This document shows positions 17,527-25,875 of a stretch of 51,341 bases of DNA, piece after piece. Positions within the stretch are counted from its first letter, which is position 1, and each line of letters starts with the position of its first letter. Origin of the DNA: Fidelibacterota bacterium (lineage in GTDB: Bacteria > Fidelibacterota > UBA2242); contig JAGNGI010000001.1 of NCBI GenBank assembly GCA_018002295.1, positions 1 to 51,341 of the forward strand, given 5' to 3'. The notes beneath the pieces were generated by a model. The model searched no databases. It worked only from the letters and a program-made list of their open reading frames with translations, and was not told the origin of the DNA. The position numbers and the translations under genes were made by a program.

Positions 17527-19200
17527 ATGCCAACCTCCGATAAATTAAAAGCACAGCGCCAAAAGTGGGAGGAGACTACTCTAAAAAAAGTCATCTCTCG
17601 CAATCCTGAAAGTAAAACGGAATTCACCACCAGTTCGTGGTTGCCGGTCGAACGCACGGCTCTGCCGGAAATTACTTCCGACGATGAATATCTGGAAAAA
17701 CTCGGCTTCCCCGGTGAATTTCCCTTCACGCGCGGCGTCCAGCCCACGATGTACCGCGGTCGTCTCTGGACAATGCGACAGTACGCCGGATTCGGAACTG
17801 CCGAAGAATCTAACCGGCGTTATAAATTTCTGCTTAATCAGGGACAAACCGGCTTATCAATCGCCTTCGATTTGCCGACTCAAATCGGCTATGATTCCGA
17901 CGATCCGCATAGCGAAGGCGAAGTCGGCAAAGTCGGCGTAGCGATTGATACTCTGCGCGATATGGAGATCCTTTTCGATGGCATACCTTTAGACCAAGTT
18001 TCCACTTCGATGACAATTAATGCTCCCGCCGCAATTTTACTGGCAATGTACTTAGCAGTAGCCGAAAAACAAGGTGTCGCCTTCGACCAGCTCAATGGCA
18101 CAATCCAGAACGACATTCTGAAAGAATACATAGCCCGCGGCACCTATATTTTTCCGCCCAAGCCGTCTCTACGTTTAATTACTAACATTTTTGAATTTTG
18201 CGCTCGTTCAGTCCCGAAATGGAATACGATCAGCATTTCCGGCTATCATATTCGCGAAGCCGGCGCGACTGCCGTCCAGGAAGTGGCTTTCACTCTGGCT
18301 GATGGCGTTGAATACGTCAAAGCCGCTTTGAACACCGGAATGGACGTTGATAGTTTTGCCGACCGGCTCTCCTTTTTCTTTAATGCCCACAACGATTTGT
18401 TGGAGGAAGTCGCCAAATTCCGCGCGGCACGGCGCATCTGGGCTAAAATTATGCGCGATAAATTCCACGCCCAAAACTCGAAGTCTCTAATGTTGCGCTT
18501 TCATACTCAAACGGCCGGTAGTACTCTCACCGCCCAACAGCCGGACAATAATATCGTCCGGGTTGCAATCCAAACATTAGCGGCAGTGCTTGGCGGCACC
18601 CAGAGTCTGCATACCAATTCCCGCGATGAGGCTCTGGCTTTACCGTCCGAAGATTCCGTGCGCATTGCTCTACGCACTCAGCAAATTGTCGCCTACGAAT
18701 CCGGCGTGACTAACTCAGTTGATCCGCTGGGCGGCTCCTATTTGATTGAGAATCTTACTGATCAGATCGAAAGCGAAGTCTGGCAATATCTCGATCAAAT
18801 TGAAGCCATTGGCGGGATGATTCCGGCTATCGAAAATGGCTTTATCCAGAAAGAAATCCAGGATGCGGCTTACCGCTACCAAAAAGAAATCGAAAGCAAC
18901 GAGCGCATCATCGTCGGCGTCAATAAATTCACCACTGACGAAGAAACACCGAAAAATTTATTAAAAGTTGATTCCGAACTTCAGCGCATCCAAATCCAAA
19001 AAACTGACGCCGTCAAAAAACAACGCAACAATCAAGCAGTTAAGGAAAAACTTGAACTTTTACGAGAAACTGCGCGCCGAACGGAGCAGAATCTTATGCC
19101 TCCCATTCTCGCCGCCGTTAAGGAATATGCCACACTGGGCGAAATCTGTGGCATTCTGCGCCAGGAATTCGGCGAATACCAGGAATCAATCGTTTTATAA
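17527..19200 (+). CDS. mcmA1: methylmalonyl-CoA mutase, catalytic (large) subunit
   Basis: Adenosylcobalamin-dependent isomerisation of methylmalonyl-CoA and succinyl-CoA; this subunit is the substrate-binding TIM barrel. CAGGAG six bases before ATG 17527 fixes the start, giving 557 residues, normal for split enzymes lacking the B12 domain. Signatures: [22 protein letters not shown] near residue 75, [39 protein letters not shown], and [15 protein letters not shown] with the conserved histidine. The tyrosine in TMYRG favours methylmalonyl-CoA over isobutyryl-CoA, in which the equivalent residue is usually phenylalanine. The B12-binding subunit follows 9 bases later. Confidence 0.95.
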   Translation: MPTSDKLKAQRQKWEETTLKKVISRNPESKTEFTTSSWLPVERTALPEITSDDEYLEKLGFPGEFPFTRGVQPTMYRGRLWTMRQYAGFGTAEESNRRYKFLLNQGQTGLSIAFDLPTQIGYDSDDPHSEGEVGKVGVAIDTLRDMEILFDGIPLDQVSTSMTINAPAAILLAMYLAVAEKQGVAFDQLNGTIQNDILKEYIARGTYIFPPKPSLRLITNIFEFCARSVPKWNTISISGYHIREAGATAVQEVAFTLADGVEYVKAALNTGMDVDSFADRLSFFFNAHNDLLEEVAKFRAARRIWAKIMRDKFHAQNSKSLMLRFHTQTAGSTLTAQQPDNNIVRVAIQTLAAVLGGTQSLHTNSRDEALALPSEDSVRIALRTQQIVAYESGVTNSVDPLGGSYLIENLTDQIESEVWQYLDQIEAIGGMIPAIENGFIQKEIQDAAYRYQKEIESNERIIVGVNKFTTDEETPKNLLKVDSELQRIQIQKTDAVKKQRNNQAVKEKLELLRETARRTEQNLMPPILAAVKEYATLGEICGILRQEFGEYQESIVL

Positions 19201-19209
19201 GGATTCAAT

Positions 19210-19614
19210 ATGGCTAAAAAGATCAGAATATTAATTGCCAAACCCGGGCTGGATGGACACGACCGCGGCGCCAAGTACATTGCCCGCGCTCTGAAAGATG
19301 CCGGATATGAGGTAATCTATACCGGGATTCGTCAGACACCAGAAGCCATTGTCAAAACTGCTATTCAGGAAGATGTTGACTTCGTCGGTCTCAGCCTGTT
19401 GTCCGGGGCTCACAATGAGCTTTTCCCGCGAGTTGTCGAACTTTTACGTGAAAATCAGGCTGACGACATCATTGTTTTCGGCGGTGGCGTTATCCCAGAA
19501 AGTGATATTCCCGGTTTAAAGGCAAAAGGATTAGCCGCCATTTTTACACCCGGGACGCCAATTAAAGCTGTCATAGATTTTATTGAATCCTGCCGGAGCA
19601 AAATCGAAAATTGA
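19210..19614 (+). CDS. mcmA2: methylmalonyl-CoA mutase, cobalamin-binding (small) subunit
   Basis: A 134-residue B12-binding Rossmann-like domain that completes the preceding catalytic subunit. The base-off/His-on motif DxHxxG is seen as LDGHDRG at about residues 15-21, with the later SLLSGAH and the GGGVIPESD segments that surround the nucleotide tail. The rest follows the C-terminal domain of one-chain mutases. The stop overlaps the TTG start of the MeaB gene (TTGA), indicating translational coupling of enzyme and chaperone. Confidence 0.96.
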   Translation: MAKKIRILIAKPGLDGHDRGAKYIARALKDAGYEVIYTGIRQTPEAIVKTAIQEDVDFVGLSLLSGAHNELFPRVVELLRENQADDIIVFGGGVIPESDIPGLKAKGLAAIFTPGTPIKAVIDFIESCRSKIEN

Positions 19615-20561
19615 GCGAATTGGCTGAAAAAATTTTGAAAGGCGACCAGCGGAGCATCGGTCGTGCCATTTCTATTGTAGAAAATGACGGCAGAGACCGC
19701 GAACAATTAATTGACGAAATTTTCCCGCACACCAATCGGGCAGTAGTTTGGGGAATCACTGGCGCACCCGGCAGTGGAAAAAGCACTTTGCTGGATGGTC
19801 TTATCGCCAATTTGCGGGCTCAAAACCGGACGGTGGCGGTAGTCGCGGTTGATCCCAGTTCACCGTTTACTGGCGGTGCGCTTCTCGGTGATCGTTTACG
19901 CATGCAAAGACATGCCACCGATTTAGGCGTTTTCATCCGCTCGATGGCTTCGCGCGGACATTTAGGTGGCATTGCCACTGCTACGGCTGACACTATTAAA
20001 ATTTTGGATGCCGCCGGCTATGATTTAATCGTGATTGAGACTATTGGTGTCGGGCAAGCTGAAATCGAAGTCGTCGAACTGGCTGATATCGTTATGCTCG
20101 TTCTGGTACCGGGAGCGGGTGATGAAATTCAGGCGATGAAAGCCGGAGTGATGGAAATCGGTGATATTTTCATTATCAATAAGAAAGACCTCGACGGCGC
20201 TCTCAAACTCAAAGCCGAAGTCGAGTATGTCCTCCACCTCAAGTCAAATAGTAATGAATCCGTAATAAATCCGGTTCTATTAACTTCGGCAACTCATAAT
20301 GAAGGCATATCGGAAACACTCCAAACTATTGACGATTACCTTGCCCGGATGCAAGCTGACGGACGGCTGGCAACTCGCCGTCAACAGCGGATCGAAAACG
20401 AAGTCAGAAAAATCGTCAACACCAAAATCCACCAAATGGCTGAAAAACATCTGCAAATTGACCAAAAAATCAAGCAATGGGCTCAGCAAATCGGAAAACA
20501 AAAGCAAGCGCCTTATGCCTTGATCAATTCTCAAATTAATCAATTATTAAAGGACTCCTAA
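19611..20561 (+). CDS. meaB: MeaB/ArgK-type G3E GTPase, mutase-associated chaperone
   Basis: Guards methylmalonyl-CoA mutase: uses GTP to load adenosylcobalamin and eject damaged cofactor. The 316-residue protein has the P-loop [12 protein letters not shown] near residue 50, [21 protein letters not shown] (switch region), ETIGVGQAE, and the base-specificity motif NKKDLDG near residue 185, then a C-terminal helical dimerisation arm. The probable start is TTG at 19611, which overlaps the stop of the small subunit by three bases; no better ATG exists before the conserved core. The position directly after the mutase genes strongly supports this role rather than arginine transport. Confidence 0.95.
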   Translation: MSELAEKILKGDQRSIGRAISIVENDGRDREQLIDEIFPHTNRAVVWGITGAPGSGKSTLLDGLIANLRAQNRTVAVVAVDPSSPFTGGALLGDRLRMQRHATDLGVFIRSMASRGHLGGIATATADTIKILDAAGYDLIVIETIGVGQAEIEVVELADIVMLVLVPGAGDEIQAMKAGVMEIGDIFIINKKDLDGALKLKAEVEYVLHLKSNSNESVINPVLLTSATHNEGISETLQTIDDYLARMQADGRLATRRQQRIENEVRKIVNTKIHQMAEKHLQIDQKIKQWAQQIGKQKQAPYALINSQINQLLKDS

Positions 20562-20565
20562 TTCT

Positions 20566-20970
20566 ATGATAAAAAAACTCAACCACATCGGCATCGCGGT
20601 CAACTCTCTTACGGAACACATATCGTTTTATCGGGATATTTTGCAATTAAAGTTCGTCGGCATCGAAGAAATTGCCGACCAGAAAGTCAAAACCGCCATC
20701 TTTCAAGTCGGTGAAATCCGGATCGAATTACTCGAAGCCACTGCGCCCGATAGTCCAATCGCCCAATTTCTCGAGAGAAGAGGTGAAGGTTTGCATCATC
20801 TGGCTTACCAAAGCGACAACATCGAACGAGAACTACAATTTTTAAGAGAACATAATGTTGCCTTGATTGACGAAAAGCCGAGAGGCGGCGCGCATCATAC
20901 TCGCATCGCTTTCCTGCACCCGAAATCCACTGGCAAGGTCTTGACTGAAATCTGTGAGGAAAAGAGGTAG
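20566..20970 (+). CDS. mce: methylmalonyl-CoA epimerase
   Basis: Interconverts the (R) and (S) forms of methylmalonyl-CoA, linking the mutase to the decarboxylase. The 134-residue vicinal-oxygen-chelate fold has metal ligands in LNHIGIAV (His near residue 6), EGLHHLAYQ and LTEICE; the central IELLEATAPDSPIAQFLERRGEG is characteristic of the family. It starts 4 bases after meaB. It is followed directly by an inverted-repeat unit carrying an unrelated GxxExxY gene. Confidence 0.95.
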   Translation: MIKKLNHIGIAVNSLTEHISFYRDILQLKFVGIEEIADQKVKTAIFQVGEIRIELLEATAPDSPIAQFLERRGEGLHHLAYQSDNIERELQFLREHNVALIDEKPRGGAHHTRIAFLHPKSTGKVLTEICEEKR

Positions 20971-20999
20971 TTTTAGACAAGATTAACAAGATTTACATG
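20971..20999. repeat. left inverted repeat flanking the GxxExxY gene
   Basis: Bases 20971-20993 are the exact reverse complement of 21464-21486 (23 of 23 by eye; core AGACAAGATTAACAAG). Bases 20986-20999 are the exact reverse complement of 21434-21447. It begins immediately after the stop codon of the epimerase gene. Confidence 0.9.
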
Positions 21000-21024
21000 T
21001 TGTTTATTAATATTTAGAACTAAG

Positions 21025-21474
21025 ATGGATAATAAAATACACGAAGAGTTATACAAGGATAAAGAATTGACATCCACCATAATCGGTTGTGCTTACAAGG
21101 TCTATAAAAACCTGGGATTCGGCTTTTTAGAGTCCGTCTATGAAAAGGCTCTGATAATTGAAATGACCAAAGCGGGTTTGAAATCCGAATCTCAGAAAGC
21201 AATTGATGTCTATTATGATGACCAAATTGTTGGACATTTTATTGCCGATCTTTTTGTAGAAGGAAAAATAATCGTTGAATTAAAATCTGTAGCGACTTTG
21301 ACGAAAAGTCACGAAGTTCAATTAGTGAATTACTTAACAGCTACCAGAATAAATATCGGACTATTAATAAATTTCGGAGAGGAGAAAGTCGAAATCAAAC
21401 GCAAAATAAGATCATTAAAACAATCAAATCAATCATGTAAATCTTGTCAAAAGAAAAAAAATCAATCTTGTTAA
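21025..21474 (+). CDS. GxxExxY protein (PD-(D/E)XK-like)
   Basis: A 149-residue member of the GxxExxY family: the name-giving motif is GFLESVYEKAL at about residue 34, followed by YYDDQIVGHFIADLFVEGKIIVELKSV. The latter is a nuclease-like D..E-x-K core (D in IADLF, E and K in VELKS). The last 18 residues (SNQSCKSCQKK and on) are translated from the right inverted repeat, and the stop codon lies in it. The gene splits the methylmalonyl-CoA operon between epimerase and decarboxylase and has no metabolic link to it. Family function is unknown. The flanking repeats suggest that it moves or spreads as a unit. Confidence 0.85.
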   Translation: MDNKIHEELYKDKELTSTIIGCAYKVYKNLGFGFLESVYEKALIIEMTKAGLKSESQKAIDVYYDDQIVGHFIADLFVEGKIIVELKSVATLTKSHEVQLVNYLTATRINIGLLINFGEEKVEIKRKIRSLKQSNQSCKSCQKKKNQSC

Positions 21475-21508
21475 TCTTGTCTAAAATAAAAACAATGTTA
21501 ATCTTGTC
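21434..21508. repeat. right inverted repeat flanking the GxxExxY gene
   Basis: Three related pieces: CATGTAAATCTTGT (21434-21447), AATCTTGTTAATCTTGTC up to 21486, and TGTTAATCTTGTC (21496-21508). The first two are perfect reverse complements of parts of the left repeat. They are separated by an A-rich insert, so the right end is an expanded form of the left end. The decarboxylase gene starts 23 bases later with its own AAGGAG. Confidence 0.88.
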
Positions 21509-21531
21509 AATAAAATATACAAGGAGCATAA

Positions 21532-23082
21532 ATGAGTCGTCAACGTAAACTACTTGAATTAAAAGATAAAATTGAACTTGCCAGAATGGGCGGCGGTGCG
21601 GAAGCCATCGAAAAACAGCATCAGCGCGGCAAGTTAACTGCCCGGGAGCGCCTGCAATTACTACTCGATCCGAATAGTTTTGAGGAAATAGATGCCTTTC
21701 GCACTCATTCCTGTACCGACTTCGGTATGGCTGACAAGAAATTTCTCGGCGACGGAGTCGTCACCGGTTATGGCACCATCTATGGTCGCCTGGTATTCGT
21801 TTATTCTTTTGATTTCACGGTCTTCGGTGGTTCGCTATCAAAAGTCGTAGCTGAAAAAATTGTCAAAATTATGGAAATGGCGACTAAAGTCGGCGCTCCG
21901 TTAATCGGCATCAATGATTCCGGAGGCGCGCGAATTCAGGAAGGGGTGGATTCACTGGCCGGTTATACCGAAATTTTTGTGCGCAATGTGCTTTACTCGG
22001 GCGTCATTCCCCAGATTAGCGCCATCGTCGGACCTTGCGCCGGCGGAGCAGTTTATTCACCGGCGCTGACCGATTTTATTTTTATGGTTAGAAAGTCAGC
22101 CTATATGTTTTTAACTGGCCCAAAAATAGTCAAAACCGTTACTCACGAGGATGTCACCGCCGATGAATTGGGTGGCGCCGATGTTCACGCCAGCAAAAGC
22201 GGCATTACTCATTTTACCTATGACGATGAACAAAGTCTGTTCGCCGGTATGCGCGAACTGCTAAGCTATTTACCGCAAAACAATATGGAAGAGCCGCCCG
22301 TTATTGCACCGACTGATCCGGTTGATCGCATTGATGAGGAATTGAATTATATCGTGCCCGAAAATCCCAATAAGCCTTACGATATGAAGGAAATTCTCGC
22401 CAAAGTTCTGGATGACGGACAATTCCTCGAAGTTCAGGCTTTGTACGCCACCAATATGCTAATCGGGTTCGGACGTTTAAACGGCAAAGTCGTCGGCATT
22501 GTCGCCAATCAACCCCGATCGCTGGCGGGCGTCATTGACACTAACGCGTCGAACAAAGCCGCCCGTTTCGTGCGCACCTGCGATTGTTTCAATATTCCCA
22601 TCATTACTTTCGAAGATGTGCCGGGATTTATGCCGGGCACCGCCCAAGAATTCAACGGCATTATCAAGCACGGCGCTAAACTCCTCTATGCTTTTGCCGA
22701 GGCAACCGTGCCCAAAATCACGGTCATTACCCGCAAGGGCTATGGCGGCGCATTTTGCGTCATGAATTCGCGCCAACTGCGCGGCGATTACAGCTTCGCC
22801 TGGCCCAGTGCCGAAATAGCCGTAATGGGTCCAGAAGCCGCCGCCGAAATTATCTTTGCGCACGAAATTAAAACCGTCGAAAATCCGGAACAGCGTTTCG
22901 CCGAAAAAGTCGAAGAATATCGCGAAAAGTTCGCCAATCCCTACATCGCCGCCTCCAAAGGCTACATTGATGAAGTGATTGAACCTAAAGTTACTCGCTA
23001 CAAATTGATCAAAACGCTGGAGATGCTTTCTAATAAGCGCGATACTCTCCCACCTAAGAAACATGGCAATATTCCTTTATAG
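21532..23082 (+). CDS. mmdA: methylmalonyl-CoA decarboxylase, carboxyltransferase (alpha) subunit
   Basis: The 516-residue carboxyltransferase moves the carboxyl group from methylmalonyl-CoA to biotin on the carrier subunit. It has the two crotonase-like halves of this family: GGSLSKVVAEKIVKIME and GINDSGGARIQEGVDSL with the oxyanion glycines in the N-terminal half, then AGVIDTNASNKAARFVR and GYGGAFCVMNSRQL in the C-terminal half. On sequence alone it could be a propionyl-CoA carboxylase beta chain, but no biotin carboxylase gene is near, and gamma, biotin carrier and sodium-pump beta subunits follow. AAGGAG sits 7 bases before the ATG. Direction in the cell (propionate formation or use) is not fixed by the sequence. 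Confidence 0.93.
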   Translation: MSRQRKLLELKDKIELARMGGGAEAIEKQHQRGKLTARERLQLLLDPNSFEEIDAFRTHSCTDFGMADKKFLGDGVVTGYGTIYGRLVFVYSFDFTVFGGSLSKVVAEKIVKIMEMATKVGAPLIGINDSGGARIQEGVDSLAGYTEIFVRNVLYSGVIPQISAIVGPCAGGAVYSPALTDFIFMVRKSAYMFLTGPKIVKTVTHEDVTADELGGADVHASKSGITHFTYDDEQSLFAGMRELLSYLPQNNMEEPPVIAPTDPVDRIDEELNYIVPENPNKPYDMKEILAKVLDDGQFLEVQALYATNMLIGFGRLNGKVVGIVANQPRSLAGVIDTNASNKAARFVRTCDCFNIPIITFEDVPGFMPGTAQEFNGIIKHGAKLLYAFAEATVPKITVITRKGYGGAFCVMNSRQLRGDYSFAWPSAEIAVMGPEAAAEIIFAHEIKTVENPEQRFAEKVEEYREKFANPYIAASKGYIDEVIEPKVTRYKLIKTLEMLSNKRDTLPPKKHGNIPL

Positions 23083-23091
23083 GAGCAAGCA

Positions 23092-23445
23092 ATGAACCCG
23101 GAACTATTGAATGGAATCATAATCGGTATCGGTGGACTGATTATCGTATTTGTCGGATTGTTAATTATCGAATTCGTTATCGCTCTGTTCAGCCAGTATT
23201 TTGCAAAAAAAGAACAGAAGACCCAAACGGCTGCCGGTTTGCCGTCAATCGAAACTAAAAAACATTCAGCGCAAACCAAACGCATCGCCATCCCGGAAGA
23301 AGATGTGGTCGCCATCGCTACGACAATTGAACTTTATCGCAAAATCCACTTCGAGCAGTTACCAAGCCAGATTACCTTTATACATGGCAATCAGCAGAGC
23401 AATTGGAAAATCGGCTCAATCGCCAGTCAATTCTTGAGGAAATAG
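23092..23445 (+). CDS. sodium-pump decarboxylase gamma subunit (OadG-like)
   Basis: A 117-residue protein with one N-terminal membrane helix (GIIIGIGGLIIVFVGLLIIEFVIALF, about 8-33), then a charged linker and a short soluble domain. The single helix plus cytoplasmic tail is the layout of OadG/MmdD subunits, which stabilise the complex between the carboxyltransferase and the membrane beta subunit. The soluble end (EEDVVAIATTIELYRKIHF, then WKIGSIASQF) resembles the HisL-like tail seen in this group. It lies 9 bases after mmdA and one base before the biotin carrier gene. Confidence 0.85.
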   Translation: MNPELLNGIIIGIGGLIIVFVGLLIIEFVIALFSQYFAKKEQKTQTAAGLPSIETKKHSAQTKRIAIPEEDVVAIATTIELYRKIHFEQLPSQITFIHGNQQSNWKIGSIASQFLRK

Positions 23446-23446
23446 T

Positions 23447-23923
23447 ATGAAAGAGAAAAAAGTAGAATTAGAAATAAACGGCCAACCTTACACAGTCATC
23501 ATCAATGCAATTACTGCTTACCACGCTTCCGTAACCGTCAATGATCGCACTTACGAAGTTGGCTTAAAAGATCTGGGCTTCGATCAAGTTGCTGACATTA
23601 AACCTAAATTAATTAATGTTCCTGAATCAGCCGTACCAACCGCTAAACCGGCAAGTAAGACTCCGCCTACTCAACTGCATCGGCCTAAGTCGGTGATCGA
23701 CAGCTCCGCGGTGGTAGCACCCTTGCCGGGTCTGATTCAAAATATATTAGTTAAAGTCGGGGATACCGTCCACGCCGGCCAGCACGTCCTGACGATGGAA
23801 GCCATGAAAATGGAAAACGAAATCCAGACTAACCGTGACGGGATTATCAAAGACATTAAAGTCCGAATCGGCGATTCGGTCAACGAAGGCGATACCCTCA
23901 TAATTCTCAATTCAGGGGAGTGA
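23447..23923 (+). CDS. mmdC: biotin carboxyl carrier subunit of the decarboxylase
   Basis: A 158-residue biotin carrier. The biotinylation site is MEAMKMEN at about residue 116, within a complete biotinyl domain that starts near VVAPLPGLIQNILVKVGD and ends with VNEGDTLIILN. Before it are a short N-terminal beta domain and a proline/alanine linker (SAVPTAKPASKTPPT), which lets the arm swing between the carboxyltransferase and the membrane decarboxylase. Tight spacing to both neighbours supports one complex. Confidence 0.95.
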   Translation: MKEKKVELEINGQPYTVIINAITAYHASVTVNDRTYEVGLKDLGFDQVADIKPKLINVPESAVPTAKPASKTPPTQLHRPKSVIDSSAVVAPLPGLIQNILVKVGDTVHAGQHVLTMEAMKMENEIQTNRDGIIKDIKVRIGDSVNEGDTLIILNSGE

Positions 23924-23926
23924 TAA

Positions 23927-25093
23927 ATGGATAGTTTCCTGAAAATTCTACAAACGACTGGCTTTGCTAATATTCAGATCGGCAATATTATTATGATTTT
24001 TATCGGGCTGATTGCCATTTACTTTGCGATAACGAAAAAGTACGAACCGCTCCTGCTTTTGCCGATTGGGTTCGGTATAATTGTCGGCAATATTCCTTCC
24101 ATACCATCTATTGCAATTGGAGTCTTCGATACAGTTGAGAATGGCGCTGCGAGTAACAGCGTTTTCAGTATGATTTATTATTTAGTGACTTCGGGAATAT
24201 TTCCACCGCTGATTTTTCTGGGCATCGGAGCATTAACCGATTTTTCATCATTAATTTCTAATCCGAAATCACTTCTATTGGGAGCCGCCGCTCAGTTAGG
24301 TATTTTCGTTACTTTTATCGGCGCGTTGATTCTCGGTTTTTCTGCGCCGGAAGCCGCCTCGATCGGCATCATTGGAGGAGCAGATGGACCAACTTCGATC
24401 TTTCTCGCCTCCCAACTCGCGCCCCATTTACTGGGACCAATCGCAATCGCCGGTTATTCGTATATCGCACTCGTTCCATTAATTCAGCCACCGGTTATGA
24501 AACTATTGATAACCGAAAAAGAAGCCCGCATTCGGATGAAGCCATCCCGCAGAGTTTCTCGGAAGGAAAAAATCCTCTTCCCGATTATCGTCACAATTTT
24601 ATCAGCGCTGATCGTACCGGGGTCTATCCCGTTAGTGGGTATGTTGATGCTGGGCAATTTATTGAAAGAGAGCGGCGTCACCGATCGTCTGGCAAAAACA
24701 GCCGGAACGGCGATCCTAGATACCTGCACTATTCTCTTATCCTTTACGGTCGGGGCTAGTACTCAAGCCACGCGCTATGTTGATGGCGTCAACGTTGGAT
24801 TTTTGACGTCTCGCTCACTTAGTATTTTCTTTCTTGGCTTCTTTTCTTTTGTGATCGCTACGGCTGGCGGGTTATTATTTGCCAAATTGATGAATTTGTT
24901 TCTGAAGGAAAAAATCAACCCATTGATCGGAGCGGCTGGCGTTTCGGCAGTTCCCGATTCAGCGCGGGTTGTGCATATGTTTGCTCAGCGTTATGATAAA
25001 GACAATCACCTGCTATTTCACGCTATGGGTCCGAATGTCGCTGGCGTAATCGGTTCCGCTATCGCCGCCGGGGTTTTTCTGTCAATATTTTAG
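23927..25093 (+). CDS. mmdB: Na+-translocating decarboxylase beta subunit
   Basis: The 388-residue membrane subunit decarboxylates carboxybiotin and exports sodium ions. It has about ten hydrophobic segments. The functional signatures are IGIIGGADGPTSIFLASQLAP near residue 148, with the aspartate that takes part in Na+ binding, then GYSYIALVPLIQPPVMKLL, and the C-terminal GAAGVSAVPDSARVVHMFAQ and MGPNVAGVIGSAIAAG. These match OadB/MmdB/GcdB beta chains. It closes the operon; the following gene is convergent. Confidence 0.95.
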   Translation: MDSFLKILQTTGFANIQIGNIIMIFIGLIAIYFAITKKYEPLLLLPIGFGIIVGNIPSIPSIAIGVFDTVENGAASNSVFSMIYYLVTSGIFPPLIFLGIGALTDFSSLISNPKSLLLGAAAQLGIFVTFIGALILGFSAPEAASIGIIGGADGPTSIFLASQLAPHLLGPIAIAGYSYIALVPLIQPPVMKLLITEKEARIRMKPSRRVSRKEKILFPIIVTILSALIVPGSIPLVGMLMLGNLLKESGVTDRLAKTAGTAILDTCTILLSFTVGASTQATRYVDGVNVGFLTSRSLSIFFLGFFSFVIATAGGLLFAKLMNLFLKEKINPLIGAAGVSAVPDSARVVHMFAQRYDKDNHLLFHAMGPNVAGVIGSAIAAGVFLSIF

Positions 25094-25122
25094 CAATTCA
25101 GAGTTTCAGGTAACTCTTTTTA

Positions 25123-25704
25123 TTAAGTACTTAATAATATTTCCTTGCCGAATTCCAGGCAGTCGGGCCGTTTCAGATCATCATAATCTTCTATACCGGC
25201 CATCATGTTTGCTACCTCAGGTTCCATCAACGATTTTGTGACTCTGCCCAGAAAAACCCGGGAGGGGACATTATCGGCTTCACACAACTTCGCCAGATGA
25301 TTATCAATAAACTTGGCCGTCTGTGCGGGGCCGACCGGATTACGCATATTCCCGCAGACGGCAAATAAACCGCGAACCTTTTTTCGTATCTCCTCTATAT
25401 TTTCTTTAATATACTCCTGCAATTCCCGGGATGTGACATTACTACGGATGGCACCGCCGATGACAAGGTGATCGAATCCTTTCAGATCAGGCTTCTCACG
25501 CACATCGAAGACATCTGCAATTCCACCCATGCCTTCCGAAATCCAGACGGCCGCATCGCGCGAACTGCCGCACCATGTGCCATACAATATCGCCCATTTT
25601 TTATCGGACGAGAGCGGATAATACTCAAGAGCGCGTAATTTATCGGTCAAAGCCAATGAACCTAGCCCCAAACACCCCAATTTGATAAAATGCCTTCTTT
25701 CCAT
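25123..25704 (-). CDS. flavodoxin-like protein with Tat signal
   Basis: A 193-residue protein. The start ERRHFIKLGCLGLGSLALTDKLRA is twin-arginine-like with a short hydrophobic core. The body is flavodoxin-like: AILYGTWCGSSRDAAVWI as the FMN phosphate loop, then DVFDVREKPDLKGFDHLVIGGAIRSN and LFAVCGNMRNP. It resembles the HemG/flavodoxin-domain group more than electron-transfer flavodoxins. An exported flavodoxin would be unusual, since the cofactor is loaded inside, which is consistent with Tat export. GGAGACAGG lies upstream. The partner is unknown. Confidence 0.75.
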   Translation of the reverse strand: MERRHFIKLGCLGLGSLALTDKLRALEYYPLSSDKKWAILYGTWCGSSRDAAVWISEGMGGIADVFDVREKPDLKGFDHLVIGGAIRSNVTSRELQEYIKENIEEIRKKVRGLFAVCGNMRNPVGPAQTAKFIDNHLAKLCEADNVPSRVFLGRVTKSLMEPEVANMMAGIEDYDDLKRPDCLEFGKEILLST

Positions 25705-25875
25705 AAATATCCTGTCTCCTTATATAGACAATATATATTTTCACAGTTTCATATTAAAGAAATATTTCGACGTTTACCAATTATTTAATTCATATAAAAA
25801 TGAAATTTTCAATCTTTACACATACCCGGAATTACTTTATGACAACCACCGGGCTCCCGTCTATTAATTACCTCT

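Noticed and set aside
21532-25093. Propionyl-CoA carboxylase instead of methylmalonyl-CoA decarboxylase
   Set aside because: No biotin carboxylase gene is nearby, and OadG-like and OadB-like sodium-pump subunits are part of the same gene string.
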